From assembly GCA_950295325.1 (NCBI GenBank), contig OX485806.1, positions 35,958,001 through 36,022,000 of the forward strand: a DNA stretch of 64,000 bases, read 5' to 3'. Both the position numbers and the translations under genes were made by a program. Source of the stretch: Polytrichum commune (taxonomy: Eukaryota > Streptophyta > Polytrichopsida > Polytrichales > Polytrichaceae). The notes beneath the pieces were generated by a model, which was not told where the DNA came from, did not search any database, and saw nothing but the letters and a program-made list of their open reading frames with translations. Below, one piece after another: positions 11,946 to 23,779 of this stretch; the stretch's first letter is position 1, and every line of letters starts with the position of its first letter.

Positions 11946-12347
11946 TGTCCAGGCTTGCGGTAGCCTCCTGCTAATGCCACATAATCTCCTATGTGGCACT
12001 CCCCCCAGTGTTTAAGCCCCAAATATGAATAAACGCGAATACCATGCTGCCACCTGTCCTGCTTCCCCCCTAATAAGTGGTTTCGCTTTCACAAAGTTTT
12101 TGGGCACAGCTCCATGTGACGTGGCACTTGAACAGTCCAACTAACTTTTGAGTTTTAGCCAGAAAATAAAACAAACCTTAACTCCGAATGATTAATGGGA
12201 AGGCCTCGTTTCTCATGTACTCTAACTGTCCCATGGGATACTGACACCTGGCCGAGCTTCGAAATACTTTTGTACTTATCAGTATACAAGACAGAATAAT
12301 CTAAGTTACATGTTTATAGAGGGTCCTCTATTATTCCATCTTTACTA

Positions 12348-13146
12348 CACTAAATATTGCATTTAGTGTCACCCATTCAAATTGTCTTGCTCAATACTAA
12401 GGGTCACTTTACACACGAGCCAAGAGCCATGACCATGAAATTATGAGAGCCCAAAAGAAAGTGTCTAGAGGCCGTCCCAAGTCACCTCCAAAATCATGTA
12501 GTGTGGTCACGGACCCTCAAATGTAGTGTGAAGTCATATGTGACAAGGCCCTCAACCAAATTCTATTTCAATGAATTTCTATTCATGTTGGTCCTCATAC
12601 ATGATAGAATAGAACAAATCAACGGTTGGAAATGCCATGGTCTCCTAGTTTTGTGTTAGGCCTACCTCCAAGAGGTGGTTTTTGAAAATAGTCCAAGTGA
12701 CCATGAAACATGATCCATTTGATGCCATGTAGGAATCCATGTAGACTTTACATCCATCTTACATTCACATACTCCATTGGTCCCTCAAGTGTGGTGTGAA
12801 GAGAACTTGGACCAGCTCCGCTTTTCCCACCAATGAGAGTGCTTGAGGTGAAATGGTCATGGGCTCCCAATCTCATGTGTGAAGTGGCCCTAAATGTGCA
12901 CCGCCTGTGTAGTGTCACCAAGTCTTAATATAAACTTAACATTACTTGTCATTCCTTGTAAAAAAAAACAAATTGGGCATTATAGATTATAATGTTGCAT
13001 TTATTATCACTTACTAAGTGTTTTTCCATCCAATTGTCAATCCTTCATGATAGTACTCGTAAACTTATTCATAAGAAGTGTCATCACAAAAGCTACCACA
13101 ATGACACAAAATACTCTATGATAGTGTATATAATATTTAGTGGAGC
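12348..13146 (+). mobile_element. R2 MITE split by the R4 insertion
   Basis: Left part 12348-12400 begins CTACACTAAATATTGCATTT. Right part 12894-13146 carries TAGTGTCACCAAG, GTCATTCCTTGTAAAA and ends near ATAATATTTAGTG. The 490 bp between are the R4 element. Confidence 0.65.
12401..12890 (+). mobile_element. Harbinger-like MITE family R4, copy b, 490 bp, nested in an R2 MITE
   Basis: Flanked by TAA on both sides (12398-12400 and 12891-12893). TIRs: left GGGTCACTTTACACACGAG; right, reverse complement, GGGCCACTTCACACATGAG. A 3-bp TAA/TTA duplication with TIRs starting GGG fits PIF/Harbinger (Tourist-type). The host sequence on both sides joins into an R2 MITE (..CTTGCTCAATACTAA | ATGTGCACCGCC..), which is contiguous in the R2 copy at 54234-54610. 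R4 therefore inserted into R2. No transposase. Confidence 0.75.
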
Positions 13147-13329
13147 ACCAACTTAGCACTGGAATGTGGTTTTAACACGGAATTCAAGTGGGTTTCAACC
13201 AATGTAGGCATGACATATGACAAAAGGTATAAAATATGAAACGTTTGGTGGTCCTAGAATTGACAATGTCTATGCTTAACATTGTGATTTTTTCCAAGGG
13301 ACTCAAACGCACAACTATAGTAGTTGTTG

Positions 13330-14290
13330 TTTGCAGTTCATTTTTCCTTCACTTTAAATTTGACAATAAGGGAAAATAAAATGCATTCAAGATAACCACA
13401 ACCACAAACTACTCTTACTTCACCAACAATGATACAAGATGTAATTGATGAGGATAATTATGATGGTTGTAATTTTACTTTCTTTGGTTCTTATTGTATG
13501 TACTTACATTGTGGGATCAACAAAGAACTTAAAAGCTCACACTTGGAGAAGGATTATAGGAGGTACTTATTCTTACACAAATTATGCTCCACTAAATATA
13601 CCAATTAGTGAGGGTGATGCTAATTTTTTTACACTATGAATATGTGCCACCAAAAGGTGTAGGAAGCATTATTCATCTTGGCACTTAGCACTATACTATT
13701 CATTAAAGTACAAACACTTGACACTAATCACTAAAAGTATTGGCACTTGGCACTATTCACTAACAAACATGCGGCAAGCACTAATCACAAGCACACGCTA
13801 AATACCTTGACATCTATGATAAATGAGCATAGATTTTATCTTAGTCATTAATTTAGTTTCACACAGTAGCAACTTCACCCATTGGTAGCTTTGAGATTTG
13901 GCTAGATTTTGCGTGTGACTTGAATTTGTACCACCCTCACTAATTGGTATATTTAGTTTAATATCCATAAATTGTTAATCTCCACTTTGGAACTTGCACC
14001 CATACAAGAGTTGGAAATAGAGGCCGAGTTTCACTCTTCAACTACAATTGCAATTACACCTTATGTGTAAAAGCAAAAAGTTGTAGTTGTGGTTTAAGTT
14101 GAAGCTCTTAGTTAATGCCCTTACCACACACAAGTCGAGCTCAAGAGCAAGCTTGCAAGTTTGGTAAATAACTTGGACTCTTACATGTGCTTAGAATTGG
14201 TGGAACATAATTCCTTTTTTTTTTTTGAATCGATTTTTCAAGATTATGCTCAAACTTTAACTTTGTAGACATCAGACTTGAACATCCTAC
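13330..14290 (+). repeat. Orphan copy of the AWPM-19 3' tail segment
   Basis: Diverged copy of the sequence found 0.6-1.4 kb downstream of AWPM-19 copies 1, 2 and 3, in the same order: TTTTTCCTTCACT..ATAACCACAACCACAAACTACTCTTAC, then ACTCTTCAACTACAATTGCAATTACACCTT.TGTGTAA, then GAGCTCAAGAGCAAGCTTGCAAGTTTGG, then GAATCGATTTTTCAAG. No AWPM-19 exon lies upstream of it. It is best read as the remnant of a lost array member. Confidence 0.55.
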
Positions 14291-14689
14291 ATGTTCTCTG
14301 CATCGATTATCCCAATTTACAGTTCAGAGTTACGTAGTGTTATAACTATTTAATGAGAATGTAATATTTTACAAAGCAAAGTCACCTATATTCTATAATG
14401 TCCAAACAACGTATTGATTTTTGTTAGTAAAAATTGAACTCTTAAGTACGACATTATTGCACTATTTAAGTCTAAATAATAACACACACTAATTAAGATA
14501 ATCAATGTAGTTCATAGCTTAATTTGAAAATCACTCAGGAAAACAAAAATGATCAAACTTGAGACAAAACATCATATTTTACATATATATAACTTGTAAC
14601 AATCATGTCTCCAGTCCACAGAACTTGCAAGCTCAATCTATCACTAAATTATATATATATATATAGGTGAAGAGAATCGACTTCAAATT

Positions 14690-15105
14690 CAATAACATTA
14701 GGTGGGATGTCAAAAAAAAAAAAAAAAAAAAAAAAACACGACAAATGATATGGCAAAGCTTACTTGAGTATGCTAGAATTGCATGGGACATTGTTTGCAA
14801 AGATGCAAATAGGGCAACCATCTATAATGATGCGCTTGAAAACTATGACAAAGTTTGGGGAGGGACCATAGAGACAACACTATTATCATGCATTGGAACA
14901 CTAGAGCCCCGTAATATGGGTTTTTAGTTAATCATGTATTGGGTGTTTACTTATTATGGTTAGTTTTGGTTCCATTCGGTGCACCCAAGAGAACTCGCCA
15001 CACTTTCTTTATTGGGTCCTTGGTGGCTTTGAATGCTATTTATGGCATTGAAATAAACTTGTTTCAAATGTCTTAAAAAAAAGAAAAAGAAAGAAAGAAA
15101 TGTAT
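14690..15105 (+). pseudogene. 5'-truncated LINE-like 3' end
   Basis: After a run of 24 A's (14711-14734) an open frame reads TRQMIWQSLLEYARIAWDIV..NRATIYNDALENYDKVWGGT. It resembles the short tail after the reverse-transcriptase zinc-binding region in plant non-LTR retrotransposons. It is followed by about 130 bp of untranslated sequence and an A-rich tail (15074-15100). Family assignment is from general resemblance only. Confidence 0.35.
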
Positions 15106-15505
15106 GGAACTCCTCCTACACAAACCCCAATATAAAAATCCCTTGTTTCCTCATTCATGTTCTTCAATAGTGCGTCTACTTTGTAAGTTTGTGCACAAAC
15201 AATCTAGGAGCTTTATACTACATATCCAGCCTTATTGATGTAAGCATACAGTAAATGTGTTTGTACCCCTAGAAATATATATATATATAAATAAAATATG
15301 TTCGACATGACCCATTTCACATAGTGTCATGATCAAATCTGTCTAAAACCACATATTTTGTGTCGAAACGGTCAACTGAACACACTGAATTGGACACAAA
15401 TTGTGATCTTTATATGAATGGGTCCTAGACTCTAAGTTGACACATGTGACATGGGCCACGTCAAAGTAACTTCAGGTCGCAAATGTTGTGCAAAGATTCA
15501 TTTCT

Positions 15506-15787
15506 AAATTTAGTCATCCGCACTGCTTCGTACAGCTAGCTATTGATGGAGCCTCGATCCTCAGAGTTTCAACACCTGGCGAACAGTGATGAGTTGGCTG
15601 GAGCTCCGAAGCATGCAACTCGAAATTGGTGGAGTGATGACCAATTGTTTGCGTTGCACAGGTATAAGACTCGCGAGAGCACTCTGATCCTCTCAACCGC
15701 ATCGAAATCTATCAGAGTCTTCCTCAAAGATCAGCTGTGCACGTCTTTCACTAGTTGGTGTTGTAAGGAGAATCATTTGTTGCAGCA
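15506..15787 (+). promoter_or_regulatory. Promoter / 5' leader of AWPM-19 copy 1, conserved among copies 1-3
   Basis: TATA-like TATAAGA at 15663-15669. Sequence on both sides is shared with the regions upstream of copies 2 and 3: TTTAG.CATCCGCACTG, CAGAGTTTC.ACACCTGG, GTGGAGTGA..ACCAATTG, then a CTCTGATCCTCTCA..CGCATCGAAATC leader. A CCACGTCA element (ABRE-like core) lies at 15456-15463, outside the conserved block. ABA responsiveness is an inference from the family. Confidence 0.5.
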
Positions 15788-16984
15788 ATGGCTTTTGGGA
15801 TTGGAAGAGGCTTGGCCACGCCGCTCTTGGTCATCAACTTCATCTTGTACTTGATAGCGGCGTGTTTGGCTGGATGGGCGTTGAACAGGAACTTCGATGC
15901 GGCTCGGGGTACCGGTGAAGGTGTCGTCGGTGCGTAATATTGTGCATTAATCCTCGTTTGTGACATACTAGCCTACTGGTTTCCTTAATGCGTGTAGCCA
16001 TGCTGATCGACTTGATGTCACCTAGTACACACTTTATTCTCGTTTATGTAAGGTTTAGCTCCTGCTAAGTCACTCAAAGGTTAAGAGAAATGGGAGGGCT
16101 GATTTTAATCGGTGGCTACAACAATGCAGTTGTAATGACTGGGTGATTATTTGCATTGACATGATGGAGTTTCTGACGGAGTTGGTTGAATGATGTATCA
16201 TCACAGGTAATGGCATCACTGGAACATTCTTGCCATTGGCACTCATCGCCTGCATGGTGGGATTGGCATCCGTTCTGGCCGGCACTCACCACATTCGAGT
16301 GTGGAGAGGAGACAGCCTCGCGGCTGCGGCAGCTACTTCTTTGATCGCCTGGCTCCTAACTCTGTTGGCCATGGGGCTTGCTGCTAAGGAAATCCACCGA
16401 GGAGGTTACCGCCCTAAAAGATTGGTGAGTGCAGTACTTTTTCTCTCCAAGTAAATCTTAATGTTGGAAGTCACAAAACGTCTGCACTAAATTGGAATAC
16501 CGTGATCGGTGAGTTGAAGTAAAGATAGACCCGATGTTGACTGCGAAGATGCATCCTTTAGTCACCTAGTTCTGAGCCATTAACTCGACTTTTTTTTAAG
16601 CATCAGTTGCTGTAATGGCATGGTAAGTTTCTCACTGCACGCTTGTGAAGTTCGGATTTCGGAGAAGTTTACGGCTTGAAAGTAGATCATTCTCCTTTAC
16701 GGGATGAGAGGCTTGGAGAAGTTGGTGACGCAATATTGATGATGAATATTCTGTACTGATCACAGAAAACCTTGGAGGCGTTCATGATCATCTTGTCTCT
16801 CTTCGAGCTTCTCTACTTGCTGGCCTTGCACGCTGGTTTCATGACGGGGGGCAGCGCAGGCTACAACCACGGAGGCCATGGCGCTACAAACATCGGCGGT
16901 GTTCCCCACGAGCATCACACCGACTACGGTCACCACACTGACATGAAGATTCCTCGTGGACATGTCACCCACCCTGTTGTGTAA
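15788..16984 (+). CDS. AWPM-19-like plasma-membrane protein, array copy 1 (192 aa, 3 exons)
   Basis: Exons 15788-15929, 16207-16424, 16766-16984 (phases 1 and 0), stop TAA. Seen: four hydrophobic helices at about residues 11-32, 54-73, 85-107 and 123-143. They carry the family-typical NFILYLIAACLAGWALNRNFD, the second helix ending GTHHIRVWRGDSLAAAAA, and KEIHRGGYRPKRL before helix 4. The tail (about 145-192) is Gly/His-rich, ending DYGHHTDMKIPRGHVTHPVV. From the family, AWPM-19 proteins are ABA-induced plasma-membrane proteins, and rice OsPM1 is reported as an ABA importer. All three exons match copies 2 and 3 almost residue for residue, which fixes the splice sites. Small differences from them (GEGVVG, SVLAG, FMTGG, ATNIGG) make it the most diverged of the three. 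No lesions. Confidence 0.92.
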
Positions 16985-17942
16985 TTTTGATTTCGGTATC
17001 ACCAAGTACTTCACCAGGATGTTGCAATTGAAGGTGGAGGAATGACGTCGACAATTGTTCTAGATCTTAAATCCGTTGCTTCGAGGCTGTTGTGTACATA
17101 TTGTGAGAAACTTGTAGGAATGTCGTGAGCCTTTTCTGTGGTACTTTGTACCTCTTGTATACTAATATACGTCTTGTTCATAAAGCATACCTGTTTCTAG
17201 GCAAAGAGGAGACATTTCCTCGTTTTCATTTATCCGATTGCTTGACTCTCTGATGAACGTTGAACTTGTCTGGTTCTTTTGAACTTGTGCCGGAATGTAG
17301 TCTTTACATGTGGTTAAAGTGGGTCTTAAACTACTGTGGATATCGTATGTGGCTACCTTTGAGCGTGCCTTTGAGGTGGACTTAGTACGTAGACAGCTCT
17401 CAAAGGCACCAGAAATCTACGCTGTCCTTGTTTAGTACGGGATTTGTTTTCACTGAACTCCAACACACAGCACACAACCCACATCCACAATAATTGATGT
17501 TCGCAGGCAGGTTAAATTCCATCACTCTACAGATGGGGATAAGGAGGAAAGAGATGTAATGGCGATAACTGCAACTACATCTCTTCTACTTAACTCCATC
17601 AACAATGATATTACTAGATGTAGATGATGAGAATGGTTGTGATAATTGTACCATGTCCCAATCATCACAGTTTGGCTTTCTATCTTACGTTATCACATGA
17701 TGAAAATTCACAAAATGAGGTCAAGTTTACACCTCAATTACAATTACACCTTGTGTTTAAGTGCAAAAAACTGTTTAAGTGTGGTTGATCTATACAACCG
17801 CGACAACTTGATTATTCGTGTGGAGAACTCTCTAGTATTTCTAATGAAGATCAACTGTGGCCAAAAGAAAAGATGAACAAAAGTTCAGTTGTCATGAAGC
17901 TCTAGTTGATGTTCATCCGACACACACTATGGGCTTGAATTG

Positions 17943-18240
17943 TATTGTTACAATCTGCTTAAGTTAGGGTTTGCTGCATTGTCCAGAACGATGAAGCTTC
18001 TAGACGTTTGTTCAGGAAGTATATTCTAGGAGCTTCGGAGGTTCTTAGTTTCTTCTAGGAACTTGGGGGGTAGGTTACTAGTTAGTTAATTAGTTGTTTA
18101 CATTAGTATAAATAGGGATTCCTTTGGTGTAATTGATCACTGTAGCAAAAGACCATTTGAGGGATGTAGGGTGCAGTAAAGAAGAGTTGAAGCACTGTGT
18201 GTGTAACTATGAATGTTTGTCTGGTTTCCTTGTCGCAATA
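17943..18240 (+). repeat. 5' LTR of the copia element
   Basis: Starts TATTGTTACAATC and ends TTGTCGCAATA, so the outermost five bases are an inverted pair TATTG/CAATA. A TATA box TATAAATAG at 18107-18115 is a plausible LTR promoter. Confidence 0.9.
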
Positions 18241-21200
18241 GGTTATGGGCCCACCACGCTTCCGCTACATCTGTTGAATCACCGAAGCGTCACAAGGCGC
18301 ATAAGGGGGATTTTCGTTCTCTTCGCAAAATCTCCTCTAAGGGGAAGCGTAGTCAAGCTCACGTCATTGCAAGTGCCGTATCTACACATTCAGACTCCTC
18401 TGAATACGTTTCCAGTGAAGCCTATTGTGCACAGTCCAGTAAGCTTGATTCTTCACGAGAAATCGATTTTTCCTGGATTGCTGATTCCGGTGCTACTGAG
18501 CACATGTCCGACAAAAGGCAGTGGTTCACAAATTTTCATCCGGTTCAAGACAAATGTTGGAGTGTTTCTATTGCTGATGATCATCTTCTGTATGTACGAG
18601 GCGTTGGTGATATCACAGTGCATGCTACTATCAATGGAGTAATCAGGCCATTCAAACTTCAGAATGTCTTGTATGTGCCTCATCTTCGGCGGAACCTGAT
18701 TTCCATCAGCCGACTCACAGAGAAACACGTTACCATCATTCATGTTCGAAATGAGTGCAAAATGATAACTCACGATGGTGCTGGCTGACTCCTCATGACT
18801 GGATCTCAAGTTGATGGTCTCTGGAAGCTTGATATCATTTCTGTCACTCCTTCCAGCGAAGCTAATCTTGCTTCTGTGGCTTCTCCGGGACATTCATCTC
18901 GATCTACCTTAAGTCTTCACCGGTGGCACACTCGCCTTGGTCATGCTAGTTTCCGGACGATCAGAGATATAGTAGCCGGGAAATTGTTCTTGGTCTTCCT
19001 TCTTTCAGTAAGGCAAATCCTCTTGTCTGTACTAGTTGTGTTCATGGCAAAATACATCGCCGTCCCTTCCCTGTCAATCCCAAGCGGAAGCGTGTTCCTC
19101 TTCCAGGTCTTTTCTTCCACACTGATCTGGTTGGTCCGCTTCAGGTTCCTTCCCTTGGCGGTCATTCCTACTTCATGACTTTTAAAGACGATCATAGTAG
19201 CTTTCGTTTTGTCTTTCTCCTGCCAGATCGAAAAGGTATTCTGTCTGTTTTTAAGAGTCTCTATAAACTCTCCAAGAAAGAAACTGGTCGATCTATGGTC
19301 AAACTTCGCACAGACAACGCGAAAGAATTTCTCTCCCGAGATTTTCAGGATTTCATCAAGCAAAAGGGCATTCGTCATGAACTCACAGCTCCTTACTCTC
19401 CAGAGCAAAATTCTGTGGTCGAAAGAGATAATCGTACAGTAGTTGAGAGTGTCAGGAGCATGCTTTATCAAAAATCTCTTCCACTTGAATTCTGGGGTGA
19501 AGCTATTAATACAGCAGTCTATGTCCTTAACAGAGTTGCTAGTCGGACTCTTAATGGTGAAACCCCATTCACTAAGTGGTATGGCTACAAGCCAGATGTT
19601 AGTCATTTCAAAGAGTTCGGCAGTGTCTGTTATCCTCATGTCCCAAAGGAAGTTAGAGCAAAGCTTGATAGCAAGGCTCAGGAATGTTTATTCCTTGGTT
19701 ACTGTCCGACTTCAAAGGCTTATCGATTATGGTCGATGGCTAAACGGAGAATTCTACATTCTCGTGATGTGATTTTCGATGAGGACACATCTCCTAATTT
19801 TTCGTCTTCTATTATCAGGACCACTTCCCCTCCTGACTATTCTCTCATTTTTCCTGATGAATCTCATGACTCACTGACTCCTGTGTTCCCTGAATCATCT
19901 CAAAGTGTTCACAGTGAACCTGTCTCAGTGGGAGCCGGCGCTTCAAATGTTCCTGATGAGGTTGAGTCTAACTCGTTATCTGTCAGGGAATCAATGGGAG
20001 TGTCTCCGTTGCTTAATCGCTCTCTGTCATTCTCAAGTAATGCTTCTCCGAGGTCTTCTAATAGTAGTTTCAATCCGTCGTCTCGTCCTGATTCTGATTT
20101 TTCTCCGGGAGGTTCTGAGTCTCCTCTTAGGTCATCATCAGTGGCTATGACTCCCTCTGAATCACCTGACCTTCTCAATCCTACTATTTGAACACGACCT
20201 CTTTCTGAGTTTTACTTGGATAATACAGCTGATTCTCATCTTACTGTTGCTTCACAGTCATTTGTGGCTGCAACTAAAGTAAAATCACCCCAACGTGTGT
20301 CTGTGCTACCATCTGAACCTCAAACGTTCAGTCAAGCTTTGAAGTCAGAATATAAAGCAGAGTGGGAGAAAGCTATGTTGGAGGAAATTAATTCACTGCT
20401 TAAGAATGAAACATGGTCACTAGAGACTTTGCCACCAGGGCGTACTATTGTCAAGAACAAGTGGGTTTTTCGTATAAAAGTCAAATCAGACGGCACCATT
20501 GAGCGTTTCAAAGCTCGATTAGTGGCCAAAGGTTTTACTCAATCTCCTGGGATTGATTATACAGAGACTTTTGCTCCCACTGCCCGAGCTGAGAGCATCA
20601 GAATTCTTCTGTCAATTGCGGGTGCTGACGGATTGATTCTTGTGCAGTTTGATATTAAAACTGCTTACCTCAATTCTACTATTCGTGAAATCATTTTCAT
20701 GGATTTGCCTTTTGGCTTTGAAGAGTGGTTTCACAAACATTATCCTGAAAGTCGGGGCAAGGTGTGTCGAATTCTTAAAGGTCTTTATGGGTTGAAGCAG
20801 TCTGCTCGCAGCTGGAATTCTACTTTTTCTGCTTTTCTGAAAGCATATGATCTTCTTCAGAGTACTGCGGACCCTTGTGTCTTTGTCTCCACCACAACAC
20901 CTCGTCTTGTCCTTGCTCTATGGGTGGATGATGGCTTGGCAATGTGTAAAGATAAAGATCTTTTGACCAAGATGATTGCTCATCTTAAGACTGCATTTGA
21001 AGTCATTGTTGGTGATGCGGACGTTTATGTGGGGATTCACATTACCAGGGATGTTGTTGCTCGGCGGATTTTCATTGATCAGCAACGATTTACAGAGACC
21101 ATTCTTACCAAATATGGTTTTCAGGATGCGAACACAGTGACCACTCCCTGCGACCCTAATGTTTCCTTGAGTCATCCGTCTGCAAGGGACACTGATACCC

Positions 21201-21915
21201 CTATCCTTAATTTTCCATACCAAGAAATTGTTGGATCCCTGCTTTATTTGGCTACTCATTCGCGTCCAGATATTGCTCATGCCGTCTCTGTAGTCGCGCA
21301 ATATGCTAGCAATTTTCGAGAAATTCATTGTACTGCTGTGAAGAGGATTCTAAAGTACTTACGGGGTACAACAGATTTGCTCTATGTTATTCATGGGATT
21401 CTCACGAACCTCATCTGCTTATAGCCTTCTCTGATGCTGACTATGCTGGTGATGTTAATGACCGCAAGAGTCGGAGTGGGAGTATTCTCTTTCTCAACAA
21501 TGGCCCTGCACTTTGGCTCAGTCGGAAGCAACCATGTACAGCTTCCTCAACGACAGAATCAGAGTATGTTGCGGCTTCACTTACGAGCAAAGAAGTGGTA
21601 TGGGCAAGGCGTCTTCTTGCTGACATTGGTTTTTCCCAACCAAACCCTACTCCTCTCTATTCTGATAACCAATCTGCTATACGGCTTGTGCAAAATCCTG
21701 AGTTTCATAAGCGAACGAAACACATTGATGTGTTATTTCATCTCATTCGAGAATTTCAAACTCGTGGCGAAATCTCTGTCTCCTACGTTCCTACCCGCCT
21801 TCAGTTGGCTGATATCCTCACCAAGGCTTTGACCTCAGAATACTTTCACAAGCTGCGCTCCGCACTCAATCTTTCCAAGAAAGTATTTCATCAAGTGGGA
21901 GAATTTGGCCATTAA
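18241..21915 (+). pseudogene. Copia pol: protease-integrase-reverse transcriptase-RNase H, disrupted
   Basis: Protease motif DSGATEHM near 18483. Zinc-binding start of integrase WHTRLGHAS near 18923 and CTSCVHGK near 19028. Integrase core TDNAKEF near 19312 and the PEQNSVVERDNRT glutamate near 19401. Reverse transcriptase KWVFRIKVKSDG near 20459, KARLVAKGFTQ near 20511 and active-site WVDDG near 20921. RNase H FSDADYAGD near 21427, TESEY near 21556, DNQSAI near 21664 and RTKHIDV near 21715. Lesions: TGA at 18786-18788, a frame change near 18985, TGA at 20189-20191, and a frame change near 21390. Gag is absent. It cannot make a functional polyprotein from this copy. Confidence 0.9.
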
Positions 21916-21948
21916 TGCTTCAAAACGTTCTTGGACAATGAGTGGGAG

Positions 21949-22246
21949 TATTGTTACAATCTGCTTAAGTTAGGGTTTGCTGCATTGTCCAGAACGATGA
22001 AGCTTCTAGACGTTTGTTCACGAAGTATATTCTAGGAGCTTCGGAGGTTCTTAGTTTCTTCTAGGAACTTCGGGGGTAGGTTACTAGTTAGTTAATTAGT
22101 TGTTTACATTAGTATAAATAGGGATTCCTTTGGTGTAATTGATCACTGTAGCAAAAGACCATTTGAGGGATGTAGGGTGCAGTAAAGAAGAGTTGAAGCA
22201 CTGTGTGTGTAACTATGAATGTTTGTCTGGTTTCCTTGTCGCAATA
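21949..22246 (+). repeat. 3' LTR of the copia element
   Basis: 298 bp, identical to the 5' LTR except G/C differences in TTCA(G/C)GAAG and AACTT(G/C)GGGG. Preceded directly by the polypurine tract. Confidence 0.9.
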
Positions 22247-22251
22247 AATTG

Positions 22252-23500
22252 CAAGTTCTGTAGGCTAAGTACCACACAGCAACTACAGATAATTACTACG
22301 GATACGATGCATATTTTGATGTCAACTTTCACTTCAAATATGAATTGATTAGAGTTGAAGTTGCTATGGTCCAATGGATTATTATTCGTTCGGATCAAAT
22401 CCGCTCTTCACCTACAAGAGTAATTTTGTGTAAACAAAACAAAACAACAAAGCTTATCATTGGTTGAAAGTAGACTTCAAGGATAACTCAACTATCGCAG
22501 ACTGTGGTGGTTGTGTGTAACCCGTACCTTCAAATTGGGAGTAGTATATTTCTAAGTTTGAGAGCAACAACATTTTCTGGGAAAGTGGTGCCAATTATGG
22601 CCGATTCATTTTTTTCACACTTTGGACTACACCGTTTATGGTATTTAGTGTCGCATGTGTAATAGTGTCACTTTTCTATTTTGAGGTGTATGCTAAGTTA
22701 CACTTATGATTAACGACTTCACCATAAGTGTCATCTCACGATACTTGCGTTCAAGTGCGCTTACTACTATCTTGATATGAGTATGTTCAATAATGTTATG
22801 AGGTGCATGCCTATATTACACAATGGTCTATAAGTTGACGAAAGTGTACTCAAACTTGCCATGAATATGTTCAAGAATATCTTCCTTTGGCATACTAAAA
22901 TGGAAACAAATGACACTTGCCATTATTATAGGAAAAAAATCTTCCCCTTGCATATCAAAACAAAGGACTATTATCTAAACTATCCCAATGTGCTATTCTA
23001 AATATCATAATGAGGCATTTTCTCACTTGAGGAAGTTAATTGTCTTGACGAATGAAATCATATTGGCAATTAGTGGGCGTGACACTTTAAGACCTCTAGG
23101 CATCCAGTTTAGCCCTTTGCAAATAGTGTACGTGACACTAAATACCAACTATTGTGTATTATCCTACACAAACTTGATATAGGCATCCAAACTCCCTTTG
23201 CTATATGGAGCAAGCTAGTGGAAGTATCTGCAAATATCTTTGCTGACATTTGTACGTTAGCTAGAGTTAACACACCATTTAAACATTGATGTGCATGATG
23301 GTCAACTGTGATTGGTTGGCTTGTGTATATAATAATTACGCATACCTCACTCCAGTACTCAAACTGCAGCTGCTAGTTTGCCCATGTAGAATAAACAATA
23401 TTTAGGCTAAGTACTGCAATATTCATTTTGCAAGAGTGGCCCAACATTATTCTGGGTATTATTCTTTACACATCCCAAAAATTTCTGGTGCTAGGGTTGT
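22252..23500. other. Gene-free spacer upstream of AWPM-19 copy 2
   Basis: No gene recognised. Begins with the remainder of the copy 1 tail interrupted by copia. Contains R2-type fragments (TGGTATTTAGTGTC near 22640; GTGACACTAAATACC near 23131). Confidence 0.4.
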
Positions 23501-23779
23501 AGCACCTCTAGTGCTGAGTAATCATCAATATTGCGAATTCCTTGAGGATTGCTCCAATTTCAGAGTTTCCTTGGATTGGACCCTCTGGTGAAAACCTCCA
23601 CCTTTAATCTAAGCCTGGGCTCAAGCTCATGTGTCTGAGAGTGGGGCCTTGCATCGAGTGGATTGAAGCTTTAGCATCGGATTCGCCTTGCAAGACGAAT
23701 GGCAACATTCGCAGGATCTTGGGAACCATCCTTCAGCAGGCCACTCATTTGCAATTAGGTGGCAAGAATGCGAAAAGGT

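Larger units (their letters stand above)
17943..22246 (+). mobile_element. Ty1/copia LTR retrotransposon lacking gag, recent insertion
   Basis: LTRs of 298 bp (17943-18240, 21949-22246) differ at only two positions by eye. Flanking 5-bp target duplication AATTG (17938-17942, 22247-22251). Purine tract AGTGGGAG (21941-21948) abuts the 3' LTR; sequence after the 5' LTR starts GGTTATGGGCCC, where a primer-binding site is expected. Pol domains run protease, integrase, reverse transcriptase, RNase H, which is the copia order. Only about 150-240 bp separate the 5' LTR from protease, so gag and its zinc knuckle are deleted. Pol has two internal stops and two frameshifts. It inserted into the 3' tail of AWPM-19 copy 1. 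Confidence 0.93.

Noticed and set aside
14667-14927. 86-codon plus-strand frame with a lysine run
   Set aside because: The lysines are a poly-A tract. Only the part after it looks coding, and it is better read as a LINE-like remnant.
17938-18240. LTR boundaries as TG...CA
   Set aside because: Would give unmatched flanks (TGTAT versus ATAAA), whereas TATTG..CAATA gives a perfect AATTG duplication.
18453-19639. Long minus-strand frames opposite the copia element
   Set aside because: Antisense shadows of pol; all recognisable motifs are on the plus strand.
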